A stretch of DNA of 64,000 nt from Dissophora ornata (Eukaryota > Mortierellomycota > Mortierellomycetes > Mortierellales > Mortierellaceae): positions 1 through 64,000 of the forward strand of contig MU616585.1 of assembly GCA_025201705.1 (NCBI GenBank), read 5' to 3'. This document shows positions 46,436 to 58,716 of the stretch, piece by piece; the first letter of the stretch is position 1; every line of letters begins with the position of its first letter. The notes under the pieces were generated by a model. It saw nothing but the letters and a program-made list of their open reading frames with translations. It searched no databases and was not told the DNA's origin. The position numbers and the translations under genes are program-made.

Positions 46436-47276
46436 GGCATCCTGATGGCAGGAGTCCTTGTGTAACGGTTTGAATGGTTCGTTCGGATTGGCCATCGGTC
46501 TGCTGGTGGTAAGCTATGGACATGTCAAGGCTTGTGCCAAGACACTTGAAGAGACTAGCCCAGAACAGACTTGTGAATCGACTGTCGCGGTCAGAGACAA
46601 TGGACTTCGGAAGGTTCGTGATGAGGTCCATGGCGGCGTGCGTCCAAGGAATTTCAGGAGTAGGAAGTGGTTGTAATAATCCACTTTCCTTCGTGGTTCT
46701 TGTCTTTGACGTCTTACAGACATGGCAGAACTCGACATGGTGCTTAACAGAACGGAGCATGTTGGGCCAGTAACAGAGTTCAGACAACCTGGCATAGGTT
46801 TTCTCAACACCATTATGGCCGGAGACAGGAGAATCATGCATCCCGTTCAACAACAGGGTCTTGACAGACGGTAAGTTAGGAATGCAGACTCGGTCACCCT
46901 TTTTGAGGAACAGGAGACCATCCTTGACTTGATACTCGAATGGGTTGTCAGCGTCGGTAATTTTGGAGGCTCGAGAGAAGATATCCTTAAAATACTCATC
47001 CTTGGAAATTTCTTCTCGACATTGGTCCAACAATTCGGCACCGACAGACGAGACGGTCTCAGCAATGACAGACAGTTGATAGTCGGGACGGCGGGACAAG
47101 GCGTCAGGGAAGACGTTGAGGGATCCCTTGCGGTACTGGATCTCGAAATTGTATTCGGCGAGCTTCGCCATCCAGCGGATTTGTCGAGGGCTGAGGGTGT
47201 TCTGGGTGTCAAGGCACTTGAGGGATTGGTGGTCGGTGTAGACGGTGAAGGGTTCGGTAGTTGGATGGAGATACAC
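46436..47276 (-). mobile_element. Ty3/Gypsy RNase H-integrase fragment with internal deletion
   Basis: One open frame encodes the end of RNase H ([49 protein letters not shown]), the HHCC zinc domain ([34 protein letters not shown]) and integrase core ([16 protein letters not shown]). It then jumps directly to [20 protein letters not shown] and [17 protein letters not shown]. About 60 residues between the first catalytic Asp region and IVSDRD are missing, so the core is inactive. Reverse transcriptase, protease and chromodomain are absent. The sequence after [16 protein letters not shown] is unrelated. Confidence 0.85.
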
Positions 47277-47279
47277 TTA

Positions 47280-47855
47280 AATACACAAAAACACACTCTA
47301 GTCTCCTTTTCATCTGGTTCTGGTCTCTCATTCCACTGGTGACTTCTCTTGTCTGTCCAGCCAAGTCGCAAACCGTTACACCTTGGTCCCGACATCCTGT
47401 TGGTTGAAGTCCTTGGTACCTGTATTGTTGATACAGGAAGATAATGAATAATCTTCATCATTGTTGTGTTGCATGGTGTCATCCTTGTCTTCATTGGGAT
47501 CATCGTCAGAGCCGCCACCGTCTTGCTGGTCAGAGGCTTTTATGGCGAAAGCCGAGTGGTGGCTTTCCTGAGGAGGTGGTTGTGGTGGGTAAGTGTGGGC
47601 ATTGTTGTATGCCATGTACGCGTGCTATTACTCTCGTCCACAGTGGACTGGACGCGCGCTCCTTTCCTCTAGTATCCTCAACGGCACGTTGAATGCGAAT
47701 GCGTCAATATTCTTGTTTTTTGTTTTTTCGACGTCTACTATTAATTGTTTTTTTGGAATTGAGTGATGTCAATAATATTATTATCCTTGCTATTCTGCTA
47801 TGTGTCCAATGGCCACCGAGCCCATCGTTTGCCTTTTATATTACGATTTTATGTT
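47280..47855. other. intergenic between Gypsy fragment and GH16 gene
   Basis: No gene recognised. A minus ORF (47376-47615), rich in Asp, Gln, Asn and Ser, may be retroelement-derived. The T-rich 47700-47850 stretch is the 3' flank of the GH16 gene. Confidence 0.3.
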
Positions 47856-49619
47856 CTATTTGGGACAGTCGTGCTTGTAGACGCGAATATAGTCCACAGC
47901 AAGAGCGCGGTCCGTTCCGGATTCGGGACCCCAGGTTGGATACCAGTCGTCCTTTGCCGCATAGAATTCATTCACTGCATGGGCCGATTTGTCGCTCCAA
48001 GGTTTGTTGCCTACACCATCTGGGAAATACCCTGCTGTCCCTGCCACAGCCACGTTCATGATCTACAAACAATCGGCGTTGAGAAGACCATGCATGACTG
48101 TACGATGACAAAAACAAGTGCATCGAGGATATAAAGGCAACCTACCAGATAGAATTCTTGATCGAATGGGGCAGCATTAGAGCCTGCCCATAAGTTATCG
48201 ACCCACGAAGGAAACTTGCCTTTTTTAAACATATTATTAAATGGCACATCTAGCAACAAGTTGCCATCTACAAAAGTTTTGATCCCCTCTGGTCTCCAGT
48301 CCAAGGTGAAGATGTGGAAATCATCCGCAAACGTCTTTCCGCTCGGCAATGCATACTCTGCATGGGTCATCTGGAATCTATTGAACTCAAAGGATGGTCC
48401 TGTTTTACATGCAAAGGAGGCCAGATAGAGGTCATGTTAAAATTATGCTGGCTGATGGAGAAGATGGTTAGCAATTTTTACTTACCCCAGTGCAGAGTTG
48501 AAGCCACCTTATCATAGCCGCCAGCAGGATACTCGGGGCCGTTGCCGCGCGACTCAACGAGATCGATCTCGCCGCTGGCGGGCCAGCCTCCGTACTGATA
48601 ATGAGCAGGCAACATCCAAATCGCCTACACGTCAAAAGACAAAAAAAAGATATCATTGTATCACAGTCAGGATCCATCTTCAATCAAACAGGTAGCGTTT
48701 TTTACGCCTACTGGACAGAACTTACAGGCCAGATCCACTTCCCCTTTGGCATTTTTGCCTTCACCTCGACTCTTCCATATCGAAACCTAAAGCTATTCAC
48801 GCTCCGGATGAGACCGGACTGGATCGGATTCAAGATATTTCCACCAGCACCCGCAACTCGATAACACCCGTAGTCGTAGTTGCCAGTACATTGTGTTCCG
48901 GGATCCGTACCCCACATGTCGAGGACTCCCCCTTCATGTAGGGCGTCTGCGCCGATGCGATATTCAGTCAGTGTCGGCCGGATGTAAAAGATGCCGTTTT
49001 TAACGAAGGTGTTGGTGCGATTGTTGATATAGGCTTGAACCTCGAAGTTGCTGATAAAGAAAAGAAGTACGTTACACGGCTGTGACATATATACTGAAGC
49101 AGACAATGCGATATTGGATACGACCTTACCCTCCCCCTGTCAACGTAAGGTCATGCTGTATTCAAGTCAGAATTACACCATGCATTAGTCGTGTTCACCC
49201 GTTATTCGCACTCGTCAGGTATTGTTCCCAGAGGCCAAGTAGTGCTTTGCTGACTTCGTACTCACCCTCCATTTGGAGTTATCCAACTTATCAAACTCGT
49301 CCCCAAATAGCATGCAATCCTTGGGCTGAGTGTCGCTATTTGGCCTTTTCCCGGCTTCTGCTTTCGCGACTCGCTCTCTAGGTGCTCGCTTAATGTCCAT
49401 GGCTTGGAATTGCGTTTGGATACCTTGATCGTTCTCGATAGTACGTTCTGGCCGGAAGTCAACACCAATCATCTTATGCAAATCCCACTGGGTCTGATCC
49501 TTTCGGCTCTTGCTATACATACTTCCACGGGTCTGGGCGGCACTTGCACTTCCCATGGAGACAGCAAGGAAAAACACAAATGCGCCCGACGAGAGCAGGA
49601 ATGCAAATAATTTGGTCAT
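47856..49619 (-). CDS. secreted GH16 beta-glucanase-like protein
   Basis: Glycoside hydrolase family 16 (beta-1,3-glucanase/GNBP-like), a secreted cell-wall or food-glucan hydrolase. Exons (minus): 49619-49266, 49155-49130, 49050-48726, 48624-48486, 48399-48146 and 48062-47856; in phase, about 434 aa. A signal peptide covers residues 1-27 (MTKLFAFLLSSGAFVFFLAV). Then DCMLFGDEFDKLDNSKWR, LTLTGGGNFEVQAYINNRTN, RVEVKAKMPKGKWIWPAIWM, and the catalytic GEIDLVESRGN with both Glu and Asp in place (ExDxxE). Further downstream FHIFTLDWRPEGIKTFVDG and the final VDYIRVYKHD are typical GH16 C-terminal strands. The second exon is only 26 bp, yet its frame and sequence are conserved. The start at 49619 begins the signal peptide; the open frame upstream is leader. 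Confidence 0.92.
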
Positions 49620-49971
49620 TATTAGTTGATGGTGACTTTGCCTGTATTTGCGGTGATTGTGGTGACTGGAGGGTGACGACAAAAGAAACAAAGCGTTTTC
49701 TTGGCAAGGATATAGGATATGTATACAAGAGAATGGTTGGCAAGGGGCAAGATAATTGTCTTCTCAATCACCCCAACTTTGCTTCATGCTTCTTTAGCTC
49801 ACGCGTTCTCTTGACACAGTGACCAGGTTTAAATAGGGGGTGGTGGGACAAATAAGAATATTCATGTCGGTGTGGACCCCTTTATTCCTGTGAATAATGC
49901 AAAGAATGAAAAAGATATTCAGAAGGGCCTGAATGCGATGACAGAAGCGTTGTGGAATAGTAAATGGGGAT

Positions 49972-52900
49972 TCAATAAGCCTCTTCCTCCTCATCAACAT
50001 TGATCTTATGCAATTGGTCGGTTTTTCGAGAAGGGCCATTGGAACCTGTTGAGCGATAACTCTCATCAATGACGTCCCGCGGCCTCAGCGCAGCCTCCCC
50101 TTCAATAAGCCCCCTGAACCGCTCTAGTTGCCGCCAGATCAAATCTGGCGTAGCCGTGCATCCTTGCGTAGGCTGCTTTTGTCCACACAAAGCATCCATC
50201 TCGTGCATTTCCCAATGCCATTGGAGCCGAGCTAGCATGCCTGTGAGCTTTGGAGTGGGTTTCTCCTTGTGACTCGCGTGCGCCATCGGCTGAAACTGTT
50301 GGCATTTCGATTCGCTGACATCATACAGTCGCTTGAGATAGCTCTTGAGCAGAATCACGGCCTCCATCTGCACACTGACTTCGACTAGCAGAGTAACTGA
50401 AAGTGCAGCTTCATGTTCTTGGCCACAACTCTCACTACTCCGCATGTTGTTAATCACTTTCCTTCCCTTCTTCTCCTGTGCATTCTTTCCTACAGGACTG
50501 TGTTTCGTTTTTCGGGGTTGAGGTTGAGAACTGGATTTTGTCAATGCATCGCCGTTGGGAGTACGACCCCTATCTCGCATATGCTCGGATAAATTCTCCA
50601 GGAGCGTCATTCCTGTGCCGGCGATGATCCTGTTCAGACAATATATGACCAAATAGACTTCCTCCATAGTCTTGTATTCCAAGTAGGCCAGATTTTCTGC
50701 AATGAAGCACGAGTACCTGCCATCAACCTATTCAAAGTATAAAGAGTAAGTAAGTTGCAACGAGTTTGCATATTAGAAACATTATGCCTTGTGTTAAACA
50801 AGAAACTGTTATTTACCTCCACCTGTGATGCCTCCAGATCGGTGTCTAGAACCTTAACAAGCGATGACAGGAGTGCGTTCCGGGCTTGCCTCTTGTCCCC
50901 CAAGAGAGTATACATCGCACTCAATAGCGCCATAGCATTCCCTGTCGCCGGATCCAACTTGAATCCTACCAAACAAGGAACAGTCAGGATATGTCATGAT
51001 TAATACGGAGATACCATTGCCTGGTAATTTAAATAAAGCAGGGCCAAACAGATTTGTTCAATACCTTGGACAACTACATGAGCTTTTTGGACACTTATTT
51101 GATAGTTGTACATCGTCCGAACGCATTCCATGCTTCTCCCATAGATCAATGACGCGTGTTTTTTGTGCAGATCCCGATGAATCTTGAACGCGCGTCCACT
51201 CAGCGATGTATTCTCGCATGTCTCCAAAGCCACAACCGTTGGCATGCACAACATTGGATGAACAAGTGCCTGCAATGTCACCTGAGAAATGACATCCACT
51301 GCCGCAGCTTGGAGGTCGTGGTTATCCACGAGTGCACACTTCAATATTCCATTAAGATAACGCTGCATGATGGCGCCTCCAATTCCTGCCTCCAGATGGT
51401 CCTCCACCTTGGCAACTAAGGTGCGGACGACATTCGCACCTTGACTTAAGGCTGGAGCGGCATGAATCTTTAGTAAGAAGCGGGTGTACACCAGAAGCAG
51501 CTCTTTCTGTAGCTCTGTATCGTGACCAGCAAAGACCGAATCCATGATATCAAGACCTCGGGGTGAGTTCATCAATGTAGGGAAGGACATAAACAAGTTG
51601 CCTATTAAATACGAAAAAGTGTTAAGACGACTTGTCAGTGCCAATCATCAACCCCTCCAGCTGCATGACAGTCCAAAACACATTTGGGATAATAATACCT
51701 AGACCCTGAAGAGCTGTTTGTTGCAACGCTTTTGAACGTTCTTGTTGGCAAAGGGTCACAAGAATGTCAAAGACAAACTCCTGTATGGTGGGAGGCATCC
51801 CTGCTTTGAGCTCTACCAGCTGAGTTTCTTGTGGAGTGGCCTCAATCGCTTGCTCAAATGGAAAATGTCTGCAAATCAGTCCAACAATAGTAATGAGGCG
51901 GCGGGTCTTTTTCTCATGGACAGCCGCCTTTGTCTGGAGCTTTTTGGAATCTGCTATGAGAAGATCCACGCAACCATGAAAAAACTTGCAGAGCCGCCCA
52001 GAGTGTAGTGTCAAGGTGCTCACCACTAAGCAGAGTACACTGACAGATTCGGGAAGCAAGACAAGCGGACACTTCGCAACAAGTGCCATGATCAGTTTCT
52101 CCACTGCCTCAAAATTACTCGATGGTACACTCTGGACAAGGGGGATCGCATCCTGATAAATTCGCAACACGAACAAAGTTATTCGCCAGTCATCTGATGT
52201 TGCAGAACAATGGAGGTAGACTGATAGAGCACTGAGATGCTTTGCTCCAATGAGCCGTGGTTCAGATTGAACAAATGTTTGCAACGTGTGCACTGTGGAT
52301 GCTACGGCGGATTTTGGTGCCTCGTCATCCTGGAGCGTCTGGATCAAATCAACGAGACAGTCCACAATCAGCACGCAGCGTCTTGCGAACTCTTGCTTTG
52401 ACTCAGAGAGATTGAACAGAACATGGCCTTGCTCCTTTTTAAGTAAATGCTGGATCACAGTTCTAAAAGCCTCGTCCTGTGGTATGGTCAGACTACCAAC
52501 CAGTTCGACCAAAGCCTTCGTGTGTTTCAAGAGCTCTCGTCTCCGAGCAGATGTGGCCAGTCCAGGAATAATGGACGTTTCGACAGCTCCATCATTCCCG
52601 ACCACAGTACAATCAGATGCTTGGATGAATGGTCCAAGGCATACATCGCGAACGCTTTTGATGGCCAGATCCCTCACAGTCGTCTCCTCGTCAATGACCC
52701 TGAGCAACAGCTTCTGAGCGATGTCCTTGCACATGAGTGGGTTGTCTGCCTTCTCATATATATCCCGCAGAAGTCTTAACACGCGTTTACGCACATTTAT
52801 GCCGGTATCCTAACAACAGAAAACTGTTAAGCCTTGAATATAAAACCATATTTCAGTGCATCGAATTCTAGGCTTACCGAGATTCTATCGCTCACTATAT

Positions 52901-55900
52901 CATAATAGGCCGTCCGGATGGAGTCATCTTGCAGCATATACTTGCCTACCAAGTCGATAGCAGCATCACGCACAGCTGGGCTTTGATCCTGCAGGCGAAG
53001 CGCGATTGTCTTGCGGACATTCTGCTGAGCAAGAACTGTGCAGTCTCCTGTCACAATAAGCGACAGGGCCTTCAGCGATTTCGCACGGAGACTGACTGCA
53101 TTTCCTCCAAGCGCAACCAAAATCCTTGACAGCAGCATGTCAAACGAGAGGAATAACTGCTGGCGGGCAGTTAGGTAGGTGGCACTGTGATATGCAACCT
53201 TTCTAACCATCGGATGCTTTGACTTGTGCTGCCGTTCTTGGTTGTTATACAACCTCCAACACCAAAGAGTTTCGTCCATCAGGAGTCTCCAACAGTTCTC
53301 ATCGCATGCTTGCGGTTGCTGGTCATTTGACGCGGCGCAGCATATCTCAGTAGCCCATTGACATATCCAAAAGTTCCTCGCCGCCTTGGCCGCCGAGTCG
53401 TTCGGCTCATTAGAACCGAGATACTCTAGGACATTACGATAGCTCGCTTTCAAGTCAATCACTTGACTCGCTTTGGTACGGACACTAAGATCTCTGAAAT
53501 TGACCAACAATTCATTTTCAGTGCTCGATTCAGGATCCTTAGTGCCATCAACTGCAAGCTCGTGTAATACGGTCTTGATCTTGGCTGCAATTAAGCCCAG
53601 AAATTCAACAGCCAAGTTCTTGGACGCGGAATCTGATTGTGAATCATCGAGGTTCCTAGCCTACACATATCAGCGCCATATGAGCCGTAGGGACAACAGA
53701 AAATGAGAAGTCAATACAAAGCTCAATGAAGTGTCAAATTACTGGACCCCCGTCGTGACTAAGTATCATAGTACCATACCATTGCTTTGCTGAGCAGAAA
53801 AAGGAAAAGGTCCGCACAAGGCCACTCTGGTCGCCCAAGAACTGTAAGCAGATCTGCAAGCAAACTTTCAAGGGCGGCTCTGTAGTCCCCTTCAATAGAA
53901 GACTTTCCTCCTTTGGTAGAGCGCGAAAGAAGGAAATGGAATATGTATGTTATGCTTGACTTGACGCCTTCATGGATAGCTTTGATTCCATCGTTCAGCT
54001 ACGGTGCAGAAAACAAATATTTTAGAAGTCGCCAATTAATGCTGTAGTCGCAACAATGGAGTATTTCCAGCCTCAAACCTTTTGCATTTCGATCTTCTGT
54101 GCAGACTGATCAATATCCAGGAAATCAAGGGGTGCACCTGCTGTCAGAGGGCCTTCAGCGCTGGACTGGACTAGCTGCAAAAGCAATGCGGAAGAGGAGT
54201 GTATCTTTGACCCATCTATTAGCCTGCAAGCGACATGCCGAACGGATGTGCATGGTGAGCAACATTGACGCGTGCTTCTTCTATATCATTCCGGGCCATG
54301 CTCTGGATCAAGCGCCTCACCTGTATCCTTTTAAGATCTTTTTCCCACGAGGCAGCTTGACGAGTAAAGACAGGGTTTCTTCCAGAATCCATGACCTCTG
54401 GCTGCTGTACCTCGCATAAAGCTAGGAAGTCATGGTAAAATTTCTATTAGTGCAAAGTAAGTAGGCGACCACTTAGCAAAAAAAAAAAAAAAATACGGTG
54501 CCTGAAAACCTACTATTCGCAAAAGACCAGATCCTGCCAACTTTAGGGATTCAGCCTCTGTGTGTCCCAGCATGGTTTCCGATGAAGTATCAATGAAGAA
54601 TAACGATAGTGCGGTGTACACCAACTTCACAACAACGCTATCTGAAAATTCCGCAGAGACAGCCTTGCACAGTTTCTCAGATATGTCGCATGTAACAGTA
54701 ACCAAAGGCAACATTCTGTTTCTGAGAGACTCGTCAGTCGCAATCGTCCTGAATAGTGCTGTGCTTATTGATAGTCCACTGTCATCAGTTGAGAATTCAA
54801 GTGCTGGCACCAAGAAGTTTTCAAGGGTCGACTTGAACATGTCCAGGGAGATGATGAGAAGTTCCTCCGGGAGAAGATGGTGTGGTGGACTGTCTCCGCT
54901 GAATACGGTGAGGCTGAGAGCAACATGCTCCAAAGACAGCATGACTTGATCAAGCACTTGACCAACCCCATCTTTGTACTTCCCATCTGTCAGACCGGCC
55001 TCGTTGCGGCTCTGGGTTACTACTTCAGCCACATCAAGCCGGTTCAGAGAAGTCTCCAAGTATGTCAAAAGTGCGGCGATTGTGTCGACTTGTACTTCGT
55101 CCCAACGCCCCCGTCTTGAAAGCTCCTCCAATATACGCCCCAGGTACCTTAGCTCTGTCATTGAGAAAGGCGCTGGGCCTTCATCTGATTCATCAATGCT
55201 TGTGAGACGCTCCATGAATGCAGTCAAGGAGTCCTCAAGGCTGAGTACCGGACCTAGCAAGAAAACTCCACGTCAATATCCGGGTTGTATATGACTAGAT
55301 GCCTCAACATGGTGAAACGCTCACGTACCATTCTCTGAAGGCACGATATAAGCCGGTATTACATGAGATGAAGTCGATAGCTTATTACTCAGAACAGGTT
55401 CTTGAACACCAACAGCTTCGAGTGGAGAGGCATTTATATCAATGGGAGATGTTTCGGCCAACTGCACCTGATCCACTGTAGTAAACGCCCTTGCGAAAGG
55501 CTGCTGCGACTTTGCTTTCTTTAGTGCTCGGTCCTCAGACTGATGTGAATCACTACGACAATCGCTTGCTCCTCTCTTTTGTGACAGTGCTACAGGTGGA
55601 CCGATGTCTCCACCGTAGGCATGGTGTTGTACCTCCACTGAGGATGCTGGCAAGCCATTTGTAGAGGGCTGATGTAAGAGTATTAAAGCCTCCCGTTGCA
55701 GCTGAAGTAAAGTATTGTAAGGGTCGATTCTTGGGAGCTGGGATATAATACCACTATCAAAGTCTTCGTTGTGCGGCTGAGAGTGGCGATGGAGAACACA
55801 CTCTGCCAGTTCGGAAAGCGGTTGCTTATAGTCAGGCGCGAAAAACTCCTTGGTCGCTGTAATTTGAGAAGCTGGCAGGAAGCGACTAGTGCGGAATCAG

Positions 55901-56301
55901 TAGGAGTTAGATCCTTGTAGACCAACAAAGCCTCCGCCACCAGAATAATTTAGACTACCTACATATTCTCCAAGTTTGCGTTTAGAATGGTCGTATTCAG
56001 GTAATCCATTTGAACATTAGGAGCTTTCTGAGAGGATCCAGGCTGCATCGCGTGGGCGCGAATCCCTCCACCCTGTTGCACCAGCCTAAACTCAGGGAAG
56101 GCAACATTAAGAATGGGAAGATCGCACAGGGCTAGGCGTCCCTTCCACGACCGTTAGAGGCATGCTCAAACCCAACAGTTGCTGGCATCAGAGCTAAGGT
56201 AATGCATAATCATAATTACCAGAATCGGTCGAGGTGATAGACGCTAGTGCCGTGTACTGTAGTCCCGACTGGGCATCTAATGGCAATGAGTGCTTCAACA
56301 T
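49972..56301 (-). CDS. SCC2: SCC2/NIPBL cohesin loader
   Basis: HEAT-repeat cohesin-loading subunit (Scc2/Mis4/Nipped-B), acting with Scc4 on chromatin. Exons (minus): 56301-56220, 56131-55963, 55885-55329, 55253-54514, 54397-54321, 54223-54079, 53998-53780, 53660-52878, 52809-51699, 51601-51065, 50965-50817 and 50727-49972. All are in phase, about 1774 aa. N terminus MLKHSLPLDAQSGLQYTALA, then a low-complexity region with KKAKSQQPF. HEAT core: RSWILEETLSLLVKLPRGKK; RILVALGGNAVSLRAKSLKA; RLQDQSPAVRDAAIDLVGKY; DTGINVRKRVLRLLRDIYEK. The Nipped-B C-terminal domain has HPMLCMPTVVALETCENTSL, FKIHRDLHKKHASLIYGRSM and FIAENLAYLEYKTMEEVYLV. The donor at 51698 (GTATTA) was preferred over reading on, since it restores QGLGNLFMSFPTLMNSP. 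The N-terminal two exons are the least certain. Fanzor relic 3 ends just upstream. Confidence 0.9.
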
Positions 56302-56394
56302 TTCGTTGCTTCCAGGAAGAAGTTGGATAGGATGCTGTTCAGGCAGCTCTCAAGTAATTCCTAGACTAGTGGCTTTTTTAAAACTAATAAATCA

Positions 56395-58394
56395 TCGTCA
56401 GTTCAGTTGACGATTATTTGCCACAGGGCGCGTCTGGGTCGTAATCCAGCAGTGTCCAATGCGCGCGATATTGTGCGCACCGAGGATGTCTCAGCGGATA
56501 CAACGCCTGCACGATGTACAGTAGCACGACGGCATTGTCGGCTTGAGAAGGTTTATACTCGTCAGTGCTTACGAAACATTCAAAGCGTCAGAGGTGGGGT
56601 TGACTTTTCATTAAAAAAAATAAAATTGGAGGATCGCGCAGCGACGCCAGGTTGGTCCGCGTATTGAACTTCGCATTTCCATAAACAGAGAGGACATCGT
56701 GGCTTTTTGCTTTCTCATGGACCCGAAGAGAAGGATCCGCACACCAGAGTAGACCCTCAATAGCCCAATCGCGCTCGTTTTTCTTGTACGAGAATGAGTC
56801 GTAGAACATTCTTAGCTGTTGAAACAGGCTACCCCACTGCTCGAGATGCGTTTGAACAATGCGCCCCTGTCTCCAAAGTCCGTCAGCTTGTTTTGTACGT
56901 CGTCCACAGAAGGGAGAATGACTGAAAGACTGACGGTATTGACAGCCGTCTGTTGTGAAGTAAGGACTGTGCGTATTCTTGGCCATATTCATGGCTTCGC
57001 GATGGGGCTGCCAGTTTGATCAGCAAATTCGAGTTTTGAATTCTCTAATCCAAGTTTATACTACATACCGCTGCAGAATCGACCTCTCCACGTCGATTCT
57101 GACCGCTTTGACATTGCGACGGCCAAAAACGCTGCGTGTGGCCAATACCGAGGGGAACTTGAGTTCGATATCTTCGATATTGACTTGAGTTTCGTCCATC
57201 TTGTATCGAGATGGAGGCAGCCTGGACTTGCGGAGATCAAACGCCAAGACCTGGAACTCAAGACCGTTGATCCTAATCATGTTGGAAGGGACGTAATACT
57301 TACTCAAGCCAGGATGCCATGGCAACACTGGCTTTAGGACAACATTGACAGTATTATTCCCTTCGCTCGCCCTCTTAGTGTCCCGATATATCTTCATATT
57401 CGTCTTGTAGCTTTGTAGGGTTGCTGTCGAAAATGGCAATCTTGTGGTGCTGGTGCTACCACTAGAAATCCCCACCGTAGACTATCCCTGTGATGTGCTC
57501 TGTGTGACCAGCTTCCGATGGCACGACGATTGCTGTGTTTTTGGACGGCCGACAAAGAACATCTGCTGAATAAGCGCACCGTAGTCCGTTTGCACCAAAT
57601 GCTTGGCATTGCTCTGCTGCATGAAGCTATCCATGGCGACCCGAATAGGCCCTTGTTGTTTCGTTCCGTGTTTTGGTGGTCGTCCTTCCTTGGAGGGCCA
57701 AAGGGTCTCAACCAGTGCCTCTTCAGAAAATAGCATAAAGTCATCTCCAAAGGAAGCCTGGGGACAGAATTTAATCCGGGCGCTATCTGGTAGTGACTGG
57801 TCTAGGGTCCAGGAGTTGTAAATGAGGCCCTTGGTCTCGATTTTGTCTCGGTCAATGTTGTCAGCTTGATTCGGAATTCGAGAGTCAGGGCCTCCTATTT
57901 GATACATGAATCATATCTCCATGAGCAAATTAAATTACCTTGTGCTGTCGAAAAGTCTTCGGGACTTCATGGGCCATTTCCCGTCTTGCTTCCTCACGCA
58001 CCACCGCCTCGCCGACAATGAGGTTTGGCATCGCGTCGATACTAGTGACTGCCTTGAATATCAGTTGAGCAATTTCGTTACTTCGTTGACCGATACTGGC
58101 TCCTTCTCGGCCCCCATTGCCGCCTCCACCACCATCTCCATCGCCGCTGTGAACGCTTCCTCTGCTGCTGTTACTTGCTTTCGTCCTTGGTCGCTTTGGC
58201 TGTTGGCCGCTCAAAATGTCGCGCAAGCCTCTCTTGCCCTCAGCGCCATCGTTACCACCTCCACCGCCTGTCTTCAAGTTGTACGCTGCACCTGCCAAGA
58301 GACTTGAAAAGCGGTTGCAGATACCGTCCATCATGTTGCTGTTCAGTGGATCAAGATGGCGCACTATAATTTGTACTGACACTAACTTTTCCAT
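56395..58394 (-). pseudogene. Fanzor relic 3, same strand as SCC2 and just upstream
   Basis: Decayed Mortierella-type Fanzor gene. N-terminal block 58394-57929: VRHLDPLNSNMMDGICNRFS, LAGAAYNLKTGG, SGQQPKRPR, NEIAQLIFKAVTSIDAMPNL. After a probable 44-bp intron come GLIYNSWTLDQSLPDSARIK, DDFMLFSEEALVETLWPSKE and YGALIQQMFFVGRPKTQQ, then an in-frame TAG at 57482-57484. Next: TTRLPFSTATLQSYKTNMKI, VLKPVLPWHPGLSKYYVPSN and QVNIEDIELKFPSVLATRSV, leading to the RuvC-I position, where only RID remains of GIDPGE. The segment between RuvC-I and the next block is deleted. The next block has FYDSFSYKKNERD and the RuvC-II piece DVLSVYGNAKFNTRTNLASL (about 56660). At 56530-56400 the zinc ribbon CYCTSCRRC and RuvC-III DILGAHNIARIG survive, with the preceding Arg codon now TGA. 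Family placement rests on recalled Mortierella Fanzor sequences plus the RuvC and zinc motifs. Confidence 0.72.
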
Positions 58395-58716
58395 GTTGTG
58401 ACACCGCTTGATATATTTTTACTATGCATTTCTTCTCGTTGTAACGACATTCCCATACAATCGCCTATAATGGCACATCCAAATCTCTGTACAAAACATG
58501 TCATTATAATGGGAGTTGACTGTATTGTTTTTTGCCCTTAGGTAGATAGAGGCAGGGTAGCCTTTTCCACTCAGCAGTATTTGTTATTTTCCTTAGTCAG
58601 AGTGGCTAGATTCTTGGTCGTCCTTGCACTACGAATACTATGCTCCTTTTGCTTCTCTCGTGCAGACATGCCGTTAAAATGTAGTGTCGCGTTAGATGGA
58701 GAAAGGCCATGTTGAC

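Noticed and set aside
46076..46495. 139-residue minus ORF as a gene of its own
   Set aside because: Its first 15 or so residues are integrase sequence in another frame and its end overlaps the Cys-rich ORF; it is a chimera of debris.
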